DNA of 64,000 nucleotides, taken from Calliphora vicina. Its lineage: Eukaryota; Arthropoda; Insecta; Diptera; Calliphoridae. The notes under the pieces are model-generated. The model had not been told where the DNA came from. It did not search any database and saw nothing but the letters and a program-made list of their open reading frames with translations. Both the position numbers and the translations under genes were made by a program. Shown piece by piece: positions 1-11,960 of this stretch; the stretch's first letter is position 1; the number at the start of each line of letters is the position of its first letter. The stretch lies in NCBI RefSeq assembly GCF_958450345.1, contig NC_088782.1, forward strand, positions 110,266,358-110,330,357, read 5' to 3'.

Positions 1-540
1 TTATTCAAATAAATTTCTGCATCGTGGTGAGAGCTCATAATAAATTATTCGTATGTCTAATTCAAATTATAGAAAAACTTATTTTATGAAAAAGTACCAA
101 CAAATAAACACAATTTTTATCCCTTAAGGGTTCGAATTTCCAAAAAGTACCAAACTTATATTTTTTATTTTTTGATAAGTAAAGAATACAATTTAAATTT
201 TGTTTCTATGTTTATTGGTTTAAAAGATAAATAGTGTGCCAAAAAAGTACCAAAATACAGTTTTTAGCCGTTTTCTCCCCTAAAAGGTTCGAATTTCGAA
301 AAAGTATGAAACACCTGTCAGCTTATTTTTTAAATGGAGTAACATGCAATTTTAAGTTTTTTTGTATCTTTATTAGTTTTGAAAATATAAGGTTACCGAA
401 TTTCCCCTTCTTTACCCTCTAAACGTTTGAATTTCCAAAAATCCCAACAGTTAAAATTTCATAATTCTAGCTTCAGTCGTTTGGGCTGTTCGATGATGAA
501 TCAGTTAGTCAGTGTTTTATATATGTATATAGATATTCTT
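1..540 (-). repeat. Dispersed repeat family A, copy 1 (cut by window edge)
   Basis: Read on the minus strand, this segment matches 22425-22990 closely. The shared landmarks are the TGACTGACTGACTGATTCAT stretch (here near 500-515, reversed), the segment around 300-380 and repeated GGTACTTTTT motifs. It lies inverted relative to the other copy about 22 kb away. The element runs off the window at base 1. No coding capacity is visible; the 62-codon ORF inside it is noise. The class is unknown: a non-autonomous DNA element is possible, but neither terminus is defined. Confidence 0.75.
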
Positions 541-1299
541 AATTTATTAGTATTATTTGCATCGTTAAGACAAAATTGATGGTGTTTCAGCTCAGACAAT
601 TATTATTAACATAAAATGTCATTAAATATAAATAAAATTTGATAAATATTTGTCAAGGAGTTCAAGAGAGTTTAAGACGATGGATTAACTATGAACTCTT
701 CATTTGAATCCTCTGGAAATAATCCTCAAACTGTTAGTTTAAGCTACGTTTAACCGAACGATAAGAACAACTAGCAGTTAAAAAAATCTATAAATAAATA
801 AATTAATGATTTTTTGTTTGTCTTTATCTTTGGTTTGTAAACTCAAACACGTGCATTAAATACACACTTTTGTTATCTCTCTCTCTTTCTGCCACTCTCT
901 CTCTGCAATAAATTAAATAAAACAGGAAATTTGTATACAATAAAATGCAAGGTTAACTTGGAAATAATAATAACTGTTAAATACAACAATGTTTATTTTT
1001 ATTTTATTTTTTTCTTTGCATAAAATTAATTAAGAATATTCCACCAGAGTTAGATTACGTTAAAACGTACATTTCTAATAGATAGTTAAGCAATTGTGAC
1101 GTAGGAATGATTACAAATTTTTAGCTAAACTGTAGATAGTTTTTGGTAGAATTTTAAATTCAATTTTCTATTAAAACTGTTCGATGTTATGAATTTAGGT
1201 GTGGGGGGGTGTGTAAGCAAATAAACTATTAGACAAATTAAATGTGGAAAGGATTTGTCAAAATTGGAGATATTTTAAAATTTTTGGAACTTTTGAAGT
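541..1299. other. AT-rich sequence without recognised features
   Basis: Apart from a short CT-rich run near 875-905 and a G-run near 1202-1209, nothing recognisable is seen here. Confidence 0.5.
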
Positions 1300-1965
1300 A
1301 AAAACAAGTAAGAGAGCTACAGTGGTGGCCAGCTATTTAAGATAAATACTTGAATTTTTTTCATCAACTGAATTTTAAATGCGATAGAGCCAAAAACAAA
1401 AGGACCTAAGGGTATGAAATTTATTATTAATATTTCTAGTTTCTCAAAAATGTTTGGAAAAATCGGTACAACATATATGGACAAAGATATGTGGAAATAC
1501 ATTGAACCACCTCAGCGAATATCCGCTGTTAATAAAATGATATGACCGAAACTAATGTAACAGTCCTCATGCATATATATTTGTGGAAATATTTGAAAAA
1601 ATTCGGGTTAAAAAATATTATTTCCGATTTTAACCCATTGTAGGTCCAACTTACTATGGTCGTTGCAAAGGTCTTTGAAATATCTATCATTAGATATCCA
1701 TATTGTCTATATTAATGACTTAGTAATCCAGATATAGGTCAAAAATCGAGGTTGTCCTGGTTTTTTCCTCATATCTCAGCCATTTGTGGAACGATTTTGC
1801 TGATTTTAAATAGGAAACTTCTCGTAAGCATGTCAGACAGAATTATTGAAGACTTGGATCCCTAAGATATCTGGGGTCTTCATAAAATTGATTTCAACAG
1901 ACAGACAGACGGACATGGCTTAATCGATTCCGCTATCAATAAGAATCCAGAATATATATACTTAT
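1300..1965 (+). mobile_element. mini-me/DINE-1-like element, 3' end missing
   Basis: It starts with the family's ACAAGTAAGAGAGCT terminus. It holds the core shared with the copies at 39339-40049 and 55658-56275 (the 'tatctatcattagatatcca' segment, then the 'gattttgctgattttaaata' segment) and the GTCY-type tract around 1900-1916 (acagacagacagacggacat). The terminal hairpin seen in complete copies is absent, so the right end is truncated. The 5' hairpin TTCGGC/GCCGAA is replaced by unrelated sequence near 1320. Mini-me elements of Diptera are known for (TA)n and (GTCY)n proto-microsatellites around a conserved core; membership is inferred from that. Confidence 0.75.
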
Positions 1966-3400
1966 GTATTATTACCATTTACCAATAGTTTGTTTAATTT
2001 TTGTATTAAAAACTTTCAAAACAACAAGTGATAAGGTGTAAAATATTGAAAACCAGCAATTTAAGCTTAAAAATTAAGAAATCTACTTTAAAAGTTATAA
2101 TATCCTAGATGAATATTTCTTTTTCAATCTTCTTCCTCTCAATTTCATTTGGAAATGGTATACACTACTGTTATCTAAAGAGGAATAAAAGTTTTAAAAA
2201 TAGAACTAAAAATTTTGTAAAATGGTGTAATTTATTTATTTTTATATCATCAATAAATATAAAAACAATCAACCTAATAAACAATGACCAAATAAGCGTA
2301 AGAAATATATGTGAACTTTATTCTTTTCAGAAATCATTCAACCTTAGAATTCAAAAGCAGACAAATGAATTTTTATTTTGATTTTGTTTTTGCAAAACCC
2401 TCAGGTGATTTAAATTTTCACCTGGCACAATAAAACAATAACAACAACATCAATAATATGAAACAGAAACAAAAAAAAAAATGTTATCTTATCTTAAAAC
2501 ATGAAGCTTGCTTGTTCACTTCCCTTGCAAAAATTACCCAAAAAGAGAGCTAGATACTGTCTTTCACACACACACATTGAAATACTCGCAAAGAGCGTAA
2601 AAATTAAGAAATTATATCAAAAATAGAGAGCAGACTTAATAATAAATATAATTTGACTATTTCTTCTTTTGCTAATTCAATGTGTGTGAGAATTTTAACA
2701 TCAAATGACGTTAGTACATTGTTTTTAGACAAGTTATTATTAACAAACTACAATGTGGAATCTTTTTTAGAAGCACTATGGCGTGGAAGTTAATAAAATG
2801 TAGATATTTCATCAAACTAACTAAACTAACTTTTTTAAAATTAAGTTAATCTGGCGCTTTTGATTAATAAATCTTCTAGGTTTGTCCAACGGATTAGTTA
2901 AACTAAGATTAGTTATATTAAATTGTAAAGAAATACAATATATTAAGCTAGTGTCTTCATTTCGACAGTGGACAGGAGTTAATACATCACTCCGAAGTAT
3001 ATCAGACGTATATCAGAATAATAATTTTTGTTTTAACTCTGGAAAGGATTATGGTTTATTATTGTCGTAAAGCATTGGGACCTGCCACCAAGAATATTAT
3101 ATTTGGTCTACACAGACATTATTCGCCCGATTATTCTTTGTTATGTCATCCTTTCCTCGAGGAAAAGTCATATTTTAGATATTTTTGGGATGGAGATGGT
3201 GATGAACTCTGCATTTAATCTACTATTACTTTAAAATTATGTGGAAATATATTCTGTATACTGAAGGTTAGGATTATACTCCCTGTTGTGATCAGCTCTA
3301 TGTGACGCTAACACCATTCCGAGACTCTTAACGAAATACTATTCCTGGTAGAGTATATTTCAGAAATCTTAATCTCTGTATACCAAAAAGACTTCCAATC
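1966..3400. other. AT-rich sequence without recognised features
   Basis: It includes a short CA run near 2566-2576. ORFs of 90 codons (2109-2381) and 62 codons (2882-3070) lack any recognisable domain, splice context or codon regularity. The 3070-3400 part leads into the tandem repeat that follows. Confidence 0.5.
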
Positions 3401-5930
3401 AAAGATTCTGTTGGGTTGGGTTCGAATATCGTCTCCACAACTATTAAAAGTATGGATGAATTCCATAGAAGTCTTCTGGATCATTAAAGTGCTTTTGAAT
3501 TAGAGATTCTGTCAGTTAAGAAAGGTGGGTTCTTTTTGGTTTCGAATGTCATCTCCACAACTATTAGAAGAAGGGGAGATTCTGTCAGTTAAGTAAGTTG
3601 GGTACTGGTTGGGTTCAAATGTCATCTCCACAACTGTTAGAAGAAGGGGAGTATTCCAGATATCTTAATCTATCCTATTCACAAGAAGACTTTCGCATCA
3701 ATGCAATGCTTTCAATCAAGGAAGTTGGGTACAGGTTGGGATCGAATGTCGTCTCCACAACTATTAGAAGGAGGAATGAATTCCACAGATCTTAGTCTCT
3801 GTATATCAAGATGTGGCAGTTAAGGAAGTTGGGTAGGGGTTAGGTTCGAATGTGTTTCCACAACTGTTAGAAGATGGGGAGTATTCCAGTGATCTTTATC
3901 TCTCTTAATCTCAAGAAGCCTTTCGCATCACTGCAGTGCTTTCAATTAAGGAAGTCGGGTACAGGTTGGGTTCAAATATCCTCTCCACAACTTTTAGAAG
4001 CACGGATGAATTCCACACAAGAATTCAAGAAGTCTTCTGGATCATTAAAGTGCTTTTGAATCAGAGATTCTGTCAGTTAAGGAAGTTGGGTACTGGTTGG
4101 GTTCGCATCTCCAAAACTGTTAGAGAAGGGGAGTATTCCAGAGATCTTAATCTCAAGAAGACTTTTAGAAGAAGGGGATAATCCAGAGATCTTAATCTCT
4201 CTTAATTTCAAGAAGACTTTCGCATCACTGCAGTGCTTTCAATCAAGGAAGTTGGGTACAGGTTGATTTCGAATGTCGTCTCCACATCTATTAGAAGGAG
4301 GGATGAATTCCGTAGATCTTAGTGTTCTTATAAGAAGGAGAGTATTCCAGAGATCTTAATCTTTCTTAATCCCAAGAAGACTTTCCCATCACTTCAGTGC
4401 TTTCAATCAAGGAAGTTGGGTACATGTTGGGTTCGAATATCGTGTCCACAACTATTAGAAGTAGGGATGGATTCCACAGAGCATAGTATCTGAAAATCAA
4501 GAAGTCTTCTGAATCACTAAAGTTCTTTTCAATCAGAGTTTCTGGCAGTTAAAGAAGTTGGGTGCTGGTAAGGTTCGAATATCATCTCCACAACTGTTAG
4601 AAGAAGAATAGTATTCCAGAGATCTTAATCTCTCCTAATCTCAAAAAGATTTTCGCATCACTGCAGTGCTTTCAATCCACGAAATTGGGTACAGCTTTGG
4701 TTCGAAGAAGGAGAGTATTCCAGAGATCGTAATCTTTCTTAATCCCAAGAAGACTTTCCCATCACTTCAGTGCTTTCAATCAAGGAAGTTAGGTACATGT
4801 TGGGTTCGAATATCGTGTCCACAACTATTAGAAGTAGGGATGGATTCCACAGAGCTTAGTATCTGAAAATCAAGAAGTCTACTGAATCACTAAAGTTCTT
4901 TTCAATCAGAGTTTCTGGCAGTTAAGGAAGTTGGGTACTGGTAAGGTTCGAATATCATCTCCACAACTGTTAGAAGAAGAATAGTATTCCAGAGATCTTA
5001 ATCTCTCCTAATCTCAAAAATTTTTTCGCATCACTGCAGTGCTTTCAATCCAGGAAATTGGGTACAGCTTGGGTTCGAAGAAGGAGAGTATTCCAGAGAT
5101 CGTAATATATCTTAATCTCAAGAAGACTTTCGCATCACTGCAGTGCTTTCCATCAAGGAAGTTAGGTACATGTTGGGTTCGAACAACGTCTCCACAACTG
5201 TTAGAAGGAGGGATTAATTCCATAGATTTTAGTCTCTGTATATCAAGAAGTCTTCTGGATCACTAAAGTGCTTGAATCAGAGATTTTGTCTGTTAAGGAC
5301 GTTGGCTACTGGTTGGGTTCGAATGTCATCTCCATAACTATTAGAAGAACGGGTGTATTCCAGAGATCTTAATCTCTCCTAATCTCAAAAATACTTTCGC
5401 ATCACTGCAGTGCTTTCAATCCAGAAACTTGGGTACAGGTTGGTTTCGAATGTTGTCTCCACAACTATGAGAAGGAGGGGAGTATTCCAGAGATCTTTAT
5501 CTCTCTTAATCCCAAGAAGACTTCCGCATCACTGCAGTGCTTTCAAACAAGTATGTTAGGTACAGGTTGGCTTCGAATGTCATCTCTATAAATGTTAGAA
5601 GCAGGGATAAATTCCATAGATTTCAGTATCTGTATATCAAGAATTATGGATTACTAATTTGCTATTAGAATGAGGGATGGATTCCATAGATCTTAGTATC
5701 TGTATATCAAGAAGTCTTCCGTATTACTAAAGTGCTTTTGAATCAGATTTTCTGGCAGTTAAGGATGTTAGAAGAAGGGGTGTATTCCAGAGATCATAAT
5801 CTCTCCTAATCTCTAAAAGACTTTCACATCACTGCAGTGCTTTCAATCAAGGACAGGTTGGGTTCGAAGAAGGAGACTATTCCAGAGATTTTAATCTCTC
5901 TTAATCTCTTATATTCAAATATAGACTCCA
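3400..5930 (+). repeat. Complex tandem repeat with 373-bp higher-order unit
   Basis: About 2.5 kb is built from two related submonomers of roughly 100-130 bp. Landmarks are GTTGGGTTCGAAT, CTCCACAACT, TTCCAGAGATCTTAATCTCT and CATCACTGCAGTGCTTTCAAT. Between 4411 and 5157 a higher-order unit recurs exactly every 373 bp (GGAAGTT followed by GGGTACATG or AGGTACATG at 4411, 4784 and 5157). The array decays at both edges. Short ORFs of 60-80 codons recur only because the unit repeats; differences among them include frame breaks, so no protein is proposed. Confidence 0.85.
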
Positions 5931-6149
5931 CAACTGAACAATGTATATTCTGACATCTCATCATATCTAAACTTTATGGGTTCTACTTTACTGGACTAGA
6001 TTCCACTTTAGCTTTGTACTGATGATTTAACGAATTTTAGATATTTCACTAATCAGAGAGAACAGATTCATTGTGGCATCCGAAAAGTCGGGCGATACTT
6101 CTCTCACTGAATGCTCTGTCAAGGTTAGGTCGTCCATCTGATATTAGTT

Positions 6150-6285
6150 TGGGTCCTTGCGCACAGAGACTACTCTGAAAATAAACGGGCAGATGAATTA
6201 GTCAGAATGGGATCTACTTTGGATATCTCCAATTCGGTTTCAGTAGCAATTCCTATAAAAAACCAACCCACTAACTATAATCTCC
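6150..6285 (+). pseudogene. Non-LTR retrotransposon RNase H fragment
   Basis: The + frame from 6150 reads WVLAHRDYSENKRADELV, followed by RMGSTLDISN. This corresponds to the conserved end of non-LTR retrotransposon RNase H domains (W-V-P-G-H, then G-N-x-x-A-D-x-L-A, then G-S/T). The His and Asp positions are kept; Pro and Gly of PGH are changed. Sequence upstream (about 5950-6149) is probably part of the same relic but is frame-broken. It belongs to the same broad class as the relics at 17100, 37010 and 56400. Confidence 0.65.
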
Positions 6286-6299
6286 AATAAAATAATAAC

Positions 6300-8030
6300 A
6301 TGATTAATCCAGGGAAAAATATTGTTTACAAAAATGCCTTATCAAAAAAGATCTACTCTGAGTTCAATAAATTGTGGAAGATTTTACAAATAATTAATTT
6401 TTAACCCATAGTGCTCTAAAACACTGGTGTGTTTTAAATAACATAACGTTTATTTAAATACATTACGTTTTATTAATGCAAATATTTTCAAATCCTCTTT
6501 ATCTCCATCTCTTTCTCTCAGCCTTTGTTGGTATTCTTTGTGACGTTTTACTTTAACCGTAATATTTGTGTTTAACATGTTAATTAGTTTAACTAACCTT
6601 TTTTTTCTTTTTGAGTCTAGATGATAATTAATTTGTGTCAGGTATGCTGCTATTTTTATGTAGATGTAAATTTTTTAGGTGATTTTTGTTATTGTTTGTC
6701 GTTATTGTTATTAAAATTAGTTAAATTTGATTATGATATTTATTTAAAATTTAGTTTAACGTATGCAAACTAGTCAAACAAAAACAAAAAAAAAAGAACG
6801 TAATATTTAATGTCGATAACATTTGCCAGTCTTTTATTTGTTTTCATTGTTCTGCGTTGAGTTCTCAGTTCTTTGGCCAAATCTAAACTCGTGTACCATA
6901 ACACGACTGGTACGAAATGTTTTAAATAACAATATTTTCAGTTTTAGTTATTTCTTTTTTTTTTTTGTTAAAACAAATTCTAAAGCTGCAATGGGGAAAT
7001 TAAGGCACCAGTAGGGGGTTAAGAATTAAAGAGAGGTTTAACTTTTAGGTGTTTTAAAAAGAGAGGGATAGTTATGCTGTAGTTAAACTTGGTTTAAGTT
7101 GTATGACTGTTATTTTAAAGATTAGTTTATTTGGTTTAGAATCTATTTAATGTTTACCTTTTTTCTGTATTCAAAATTTTATCTGGCGGCTCAATGTTTC
7201 TACCAAAAATTGATATATAAAATACCATATTCAAGTGAAATCTCCAACTAGAATTGATGTAATATTGCTAATTCTGCTGCTCGTGATAGTTGTGGAATTA
7301 AAACCAACATATACAAGTAGTAATCTGTTAACTCAGCAAGAAAGTTGTAGTTCTTTTTTTAAAGGTATGTCTATGTCTGATGACGTTCAAGATAAAGTTG
7401 CTTAGACCAGGTGATTTTTCTTTTACGTTATTATTAATTTGTTTATTTTTTTGCAAAAGCAAATAATTGTTGGCATTGTGTTGTAGTATGGGTAGTAAAT
7501 GATTTTTAAATTCCTTAAATTCTTGGAAATTTTTTTATGGCTGTGTTATATTTTTTTTTACTTTAAGATAAGTTTGTTTCACTTTTCGTTATGAATTTTT
7601 CATAATTTTGTTTTATTTTTTATTTATTCTATAAAATATTGAAAAAATATATCATTTTGTTATAATTTTTTGTTTTATTAATTGTTAGAAATTGTAATTA
7701 TTATTGTTGCACGTAATTATGTTGTTTTTTTCAACATAAAGAGTCTCTTGATAATTCACGTATTTCCACTTATAGAAAATGTATAGTTTTTGTTATTTTC
7801 GAATACGCATTTTATATTATTGTATATATGTGTTATTAATTAATGACGTATGTGAATTTAAAGTTAAAAATCACTTGCAGGTTGAGTGATTTGTTAAGGA
7901 AAGTTGTTTATATTTATATTCGAATACCCTACATATCCAAAGGCTACACACTTTTTACATAAATTTCATTATTTTCTAACTTATAGGCAGATTATAGCAG
8001 CGTTATATCTAAAACCGGTAACCAATGCAG
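6300..8030. other. AT-rich sequence without recognised features
   Basis: Long T- and A-rich runs occur (for example 6955-6968 and 7430-7700). No exon with splice signals, RNA gene or repeat family was recognised. Confidence 0.5.
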
Positions 8031-8589
8031 TGGATTCATTTCATACTGAAATCTTAGAACAAATGTGGATTCATTTCATACTGAAATCTTAGATCAAACA
8101 TGGATTCATTTCATATTGAAATCTTAGATCAAACGTGGATTCATTTCGTACTGAAATCTTAGATCTAACGTGGATTCATTTCATACTGAAATCTTAGATC
8201 AAATGTGGATTCATTTCATACTGAAATCTTAGATCAAATGTGGATTCATTTCATACAGAAATTTTAGATCAAACGTGAATTCATTTCATACTGAAATCTT
8301 AGATCAAATGTGGATTCAATTCATACTGAAATCTTAGATCAAATGTGGATTCATTTCATACTGAAATCTTAGATCAAATGTGGATTCATTTCATACTGAA
8401 ATCTTAGATCAAATGTGGATTCATTTCATACTGAAATCTTACATCAAACGTGGATTCATTTCATACTGAAATCTTACATCAAACGTGGATTCATTTCATA
8501 CTGAAATCTTACATCAAACGTGGATTCATTTCATACTGAAATCTTACATCAAATGTGGATTCATTTCATACTGAAATCTTAGATCAAAT
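8031..8589 (+). repeat. 35-bp tandem array, 16 copies
   Basis: The unit begins TGGATTCATTTCATACTGAA and continues ATCTTAGATCAAATG. It repeats without length change for 559 bp, which is 16 units less one base. Most units differ by one or two substitutions. A block of neighbouring units shares the variant ACATCAAACG (about 8440-8555), which points to local unit amplification. The unit sequence differs from the 35-bp satellite at 12, 42-52 and 63 kb, although the period is identical. Confidence 0.95.
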
Positions 8590-10795
8590 CTCTGAATACG
8601 TAACGCCTTTTACGGATTTGATGGGATGTTCAAAATTCAGATAAGAATGGAGGGAGTAACATTAATGGGAGACTTATCTGGTCATTAGGTGCTCGGTAAG
8701 CATGTAACCAAACGTGGATATCCTTTCTACAATTACATTTGTTGCAGCTGGTACCGCGGAAAGGAGAATACAGTTTTCATTCCCTGTGAATGCCTCGCTC
8801 TTCATGTTAAGACATAAATTTCTGAGCGAACAAATGCTGAACAAAGGCATCGAAAACAAGACTATGGTATTCCGTCTAATTGAGTTATCAATTTACACTG
8901 AATGCCAACTTATAAAAAGAAGAAGAAAAAGAAATTTAAAGAGTAATCGAAAACTGTCTCTAGATAACAACATTAAACAACAACAACTAAAAATGTTATA
9001 GTGCAAAACAACAGTGTTTTTGGATGTGGAAAAATACTAAAACAATTCTCGAATGGAAATATTTCTATTCACGAGAAATTTATAAATTATAATGGTGCAA
9101 TAAATAAACTTTATTTTTTATCTCGTAAATATGCATAGATTTATTTAAAGTTCTTATCTAATTCTAAAATTTAAACAATGAAGTATAACAAAATAGTTTT
9201 TAATAAAATAGCTAGTATATTATCACACCACTAAATATGTAGGTTATTAATATTTATATAAAAGGCAGCATGACCACAATGTATCTATAAATTAGCATTA
9301 AGTGAACTTTAAAAATAAAATACAACTTTTCAAAAATATCCAATGCACGTTTAGAAATAGTTAATATCAGGTATTGAAATGAAAACTAAAACAATCGCAC
9401 AAAGATGAATGAGATGTTAAACAATAGTATTTTTAAGATAAAAATCTTACACAAATTGCATAGCGACATACTTTCCATAATAAACAAAAAACCTCCATCT
9501 TCATACTTAAGGGTATTCGCGAGGGTGGTTTAGTTTGAATTTTTTTTTATTGTATTGTATCTGTGGTAATACAACGCTAAGTACTTACGTTTATAACAAC
9601 ACATTTTTTCTTGCGGTTTATTGGAGTTTTTTTGCTTAAAACCACTAAGAAACAAACAATCACATTGTGACAGGCAAAAAACGGTCGGAGCTGCCTAAAG
9701 GGGGAGATGAAATACAACCAACGCTTTACACACTTTGCAAAAACATCTTTACTACCTCCGGAAAAAATAAGTTTAAAGCAATGGCAACAAAAAACTTAAT
9801 AATAGACAGTAGAAATGCTGACAAAAACAAATCACACCAAAAAAGAAATAAAATAATAATAAAATTGTTTAAATTAAAACGATACTAGAGTGTAAATAGA
9901 GCGAAAGAGAGAAATACCACACAGAAAGAGAGAAGTAACACACAGTGGTTCAAAATACCACAGACAAATCACTCCTGTGTTATTGTTGGATTAAAGCTCC
10001 CGAAATTCAATAATATTTGAGGCTTATAAGAATTAAAATTCTGGGTCAACTTCCTACTCTAAGGGTAAACACTGTACTTCGTGATCTAGTGTCGATCATG
10101 TCCATGTATTCCACGTGCAATACGCACAGAATTGTTTTCATGTTGTTAAGGAAGCTTTTAACAACTGAAAGTTCCTTGGAGTTATATTGAAGCTGATCTA
10201 TATGGATAAGTTATAAACCCGGTTGCTACTACTGTCAATCCTCAAGTAGGCGAAATTCTTTCATCCCACATTATGGATCTTAGCATTAAATGAAGTTCTT
10301 TTGAAACCCTAGATGTTTGGCGTAAACGAATAATGTTGTATTATTAGTGAGAGATAATGTCCATTCAAAATATACCAAGGAAATGGGCTATCAACTGTGG
10401 ACTAATTATAAATAAAAGAACAACAATCTCAATTCCCAAAAACTTGGGAATAAAACTAAGACTTTCTCAAAAGAAGGGACTCATTCAGAAACTACAGCGG
10501 AAAACAGTAATTTTTGACATTCGAGAGTTTTGCGTTTCACTCTCGCATTGGCTAATGGTTGACGTCGTCTAACTGTTTAACGTTACGGTTTCTTCAAGTT
10601 TTCGCATTCGTTCAATTTGGAACACTAGTGGATTACCAAACAAAACTCAAATAGGATTTTGGTGAAGACCATAAAACTCAGGAGTTGAGTTCGAGAATTC
10701 CGGCTTCCTATACGAAGGTATAAGTCGATGTGGAAATTCCTGGACGAGACTCTTCTTTAGGCGTAAGCCGTAATTGGTGATGTCGTTATTTAAGG
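8590..10795. other. No confident features; 95-codon ORF inside
   Basis: The longest ORF (8714-9001, +) has a lysine/arginine-rich tail and no domain I recognise. It begins next to the tandem array and has no splice or promoter support. A second ORF (9667-9888, +, 73 codons) is Lys/Asn-rich, as expected from AT-rich DNA. Neither is called a gene. Confidence 0.45.
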
Positions 10796-10972
10796 CTAAG
10801 GGCACTGCTACACGTTCAATATATATTGACCGCGATATTTATTGAACGTGTAGCATGCAGTATTGATGGATCACGATCCAAATCGCAGAATAACCTAATT
10901 TTGCGTGATCCATTACAATGAATCGCGATCCAAATATCACAATATATATTGAACGTGTAGCAGTGCCCTTAG
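10796..10972. mobile_element. Fold-back MITE, PIF/Harbinger-like
   Basis: The left arm (10796-10828) starts CTAAGGGCACTGCTACACGT and is matched in inverse by the right arm (10940-10972). The interior (about 110 bp) contains a second copy of the ACACGTTCAA tip and the repeated motif GGATCACGATCC/GGATCGCG. If the TIR is read from GGGCACTG, the flanks are TAA and TTA, close to but not identical with the TWA duplication of PIF/Harbinger elements. The family assignment is tentative; the inverted repeat itself is clear. Confidence 0.8.
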
Positions 10973-11302
10973 GGCACTCCTAATGAGTTAGTACAATAGT
11001 ATAATTAGCATGAAAGGATATCAAAGATCTACACATTCATATTCAGGAATAAGCTCTAAGAAAAAACCAAACGATCGACTCAACATTTGAAGAACTAGTT
11101 CCTCATTGCTCTCATATCCCTCATATAAACTTGAAAATATCAGAAACCACTATTTAATGTTCTAAATTTTACCAGTTAACAAAAAAAACTGAATGAAATT
11201 AAGAAATTGAGGTTTATATGGGAGGTACAAAGAAAGCAAATGGTACTACAGATAGTTTAGAATATGGCGAGAAAATGGACATTAGAAACCAGTTAAATAC
11301 TA

Positions 11303-11430
11303 AGCCCCATTTTCTTAATCTCTGGTTATTTTTTATCGTAACGACATATTGATAGTTCTCATACTAAAGCTATATTAATTGGTAGTATATCGTTACGAAA
11401 AACAATAACCAGAGATTAAGAAAAGGGGCT
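11303..11430. mobile_element. 128-bp fold-back MITE
   Basis: Terminal inverted repeats of about 40 bp begin AGCCCC at 11303 and end GGGGCT at 11430. They include the inverse pair CTTAATCTCTGGTTATT / AATAACCAGAGATTAAG and end in ATCGTAACGA / ATCGTTACGA. The loop is about 40 bp. No target duplication is evident. No coding capacity. Confidence 0.8.
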
Positions 11431-11960
11431 GAATTTATCAACCAGCTTCTTCAAGGCGGCTAGGCTATTGCATCCATATAATGATGGCCAATCTGATACA
11501 TGAAATATTATATTACAATCGAATTATGCGGAGAGAGTTTCAGTATCTCAATTGCAACTGTGTTGTATCAATATTAAATGAAACAAAATTGTGGTTGATG
11601 GATGCCGCATATGAAAATATATATCGCGTTATGTTTATAATAAACTTAGATATTTCCTACAGAAATTACTACCTTGTACAGATGATATCTGATATCAAGA
11701 CTATGCAATATCTAATATCTTGTATTCCATTTAATTGTTTTGGAGCTTATTTGTTCCCGAATCCTTTGTATATCATTGTAAAGATATCAAAACTTTATGA
11801 GACTTCAGTGTAAAATCTATCTATACTCCAAAGAATAACAGCGATAGCTCTTCTCTAATATGTAACGCGAAAGCAACGTGAACTCTCTAGCATCTTCTCA
11901 AAAGAATTAAATTGAAAATTATCTCTAACGACAAGGGAAACGTAGAGAAAGTTTCAACAT
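11431..11960. other. No confident features; 110-codon ORF inside
   Basis: The ORF at 11481-11813 (+) is the longest in this part of the window. It is rich in Tyr, Ile and Asn, has no recognisable motif, no splice signals and no homologous copy nearby. I treat it as unsupported. Confidence 0.4.

Noticed and set aside
8031..8589. Regular direct repeats considered as a CRISPR array
   Set aside because: Units abut without unique spacers, and the context is eukaryotic. They are simple tandem repeats.
8714..9001. 95-codon plus-strand ORF next to the 35-bp array
   Set aside because: No recognisable domain; the Lys/Arg-rich tail merges into AT-rich sequence.
11481..11813. 110-codon plus-strand ORF
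   Set aside because: AT-driven composition (Tyr, Ile, Asn), no motif, no splice or promoter support.
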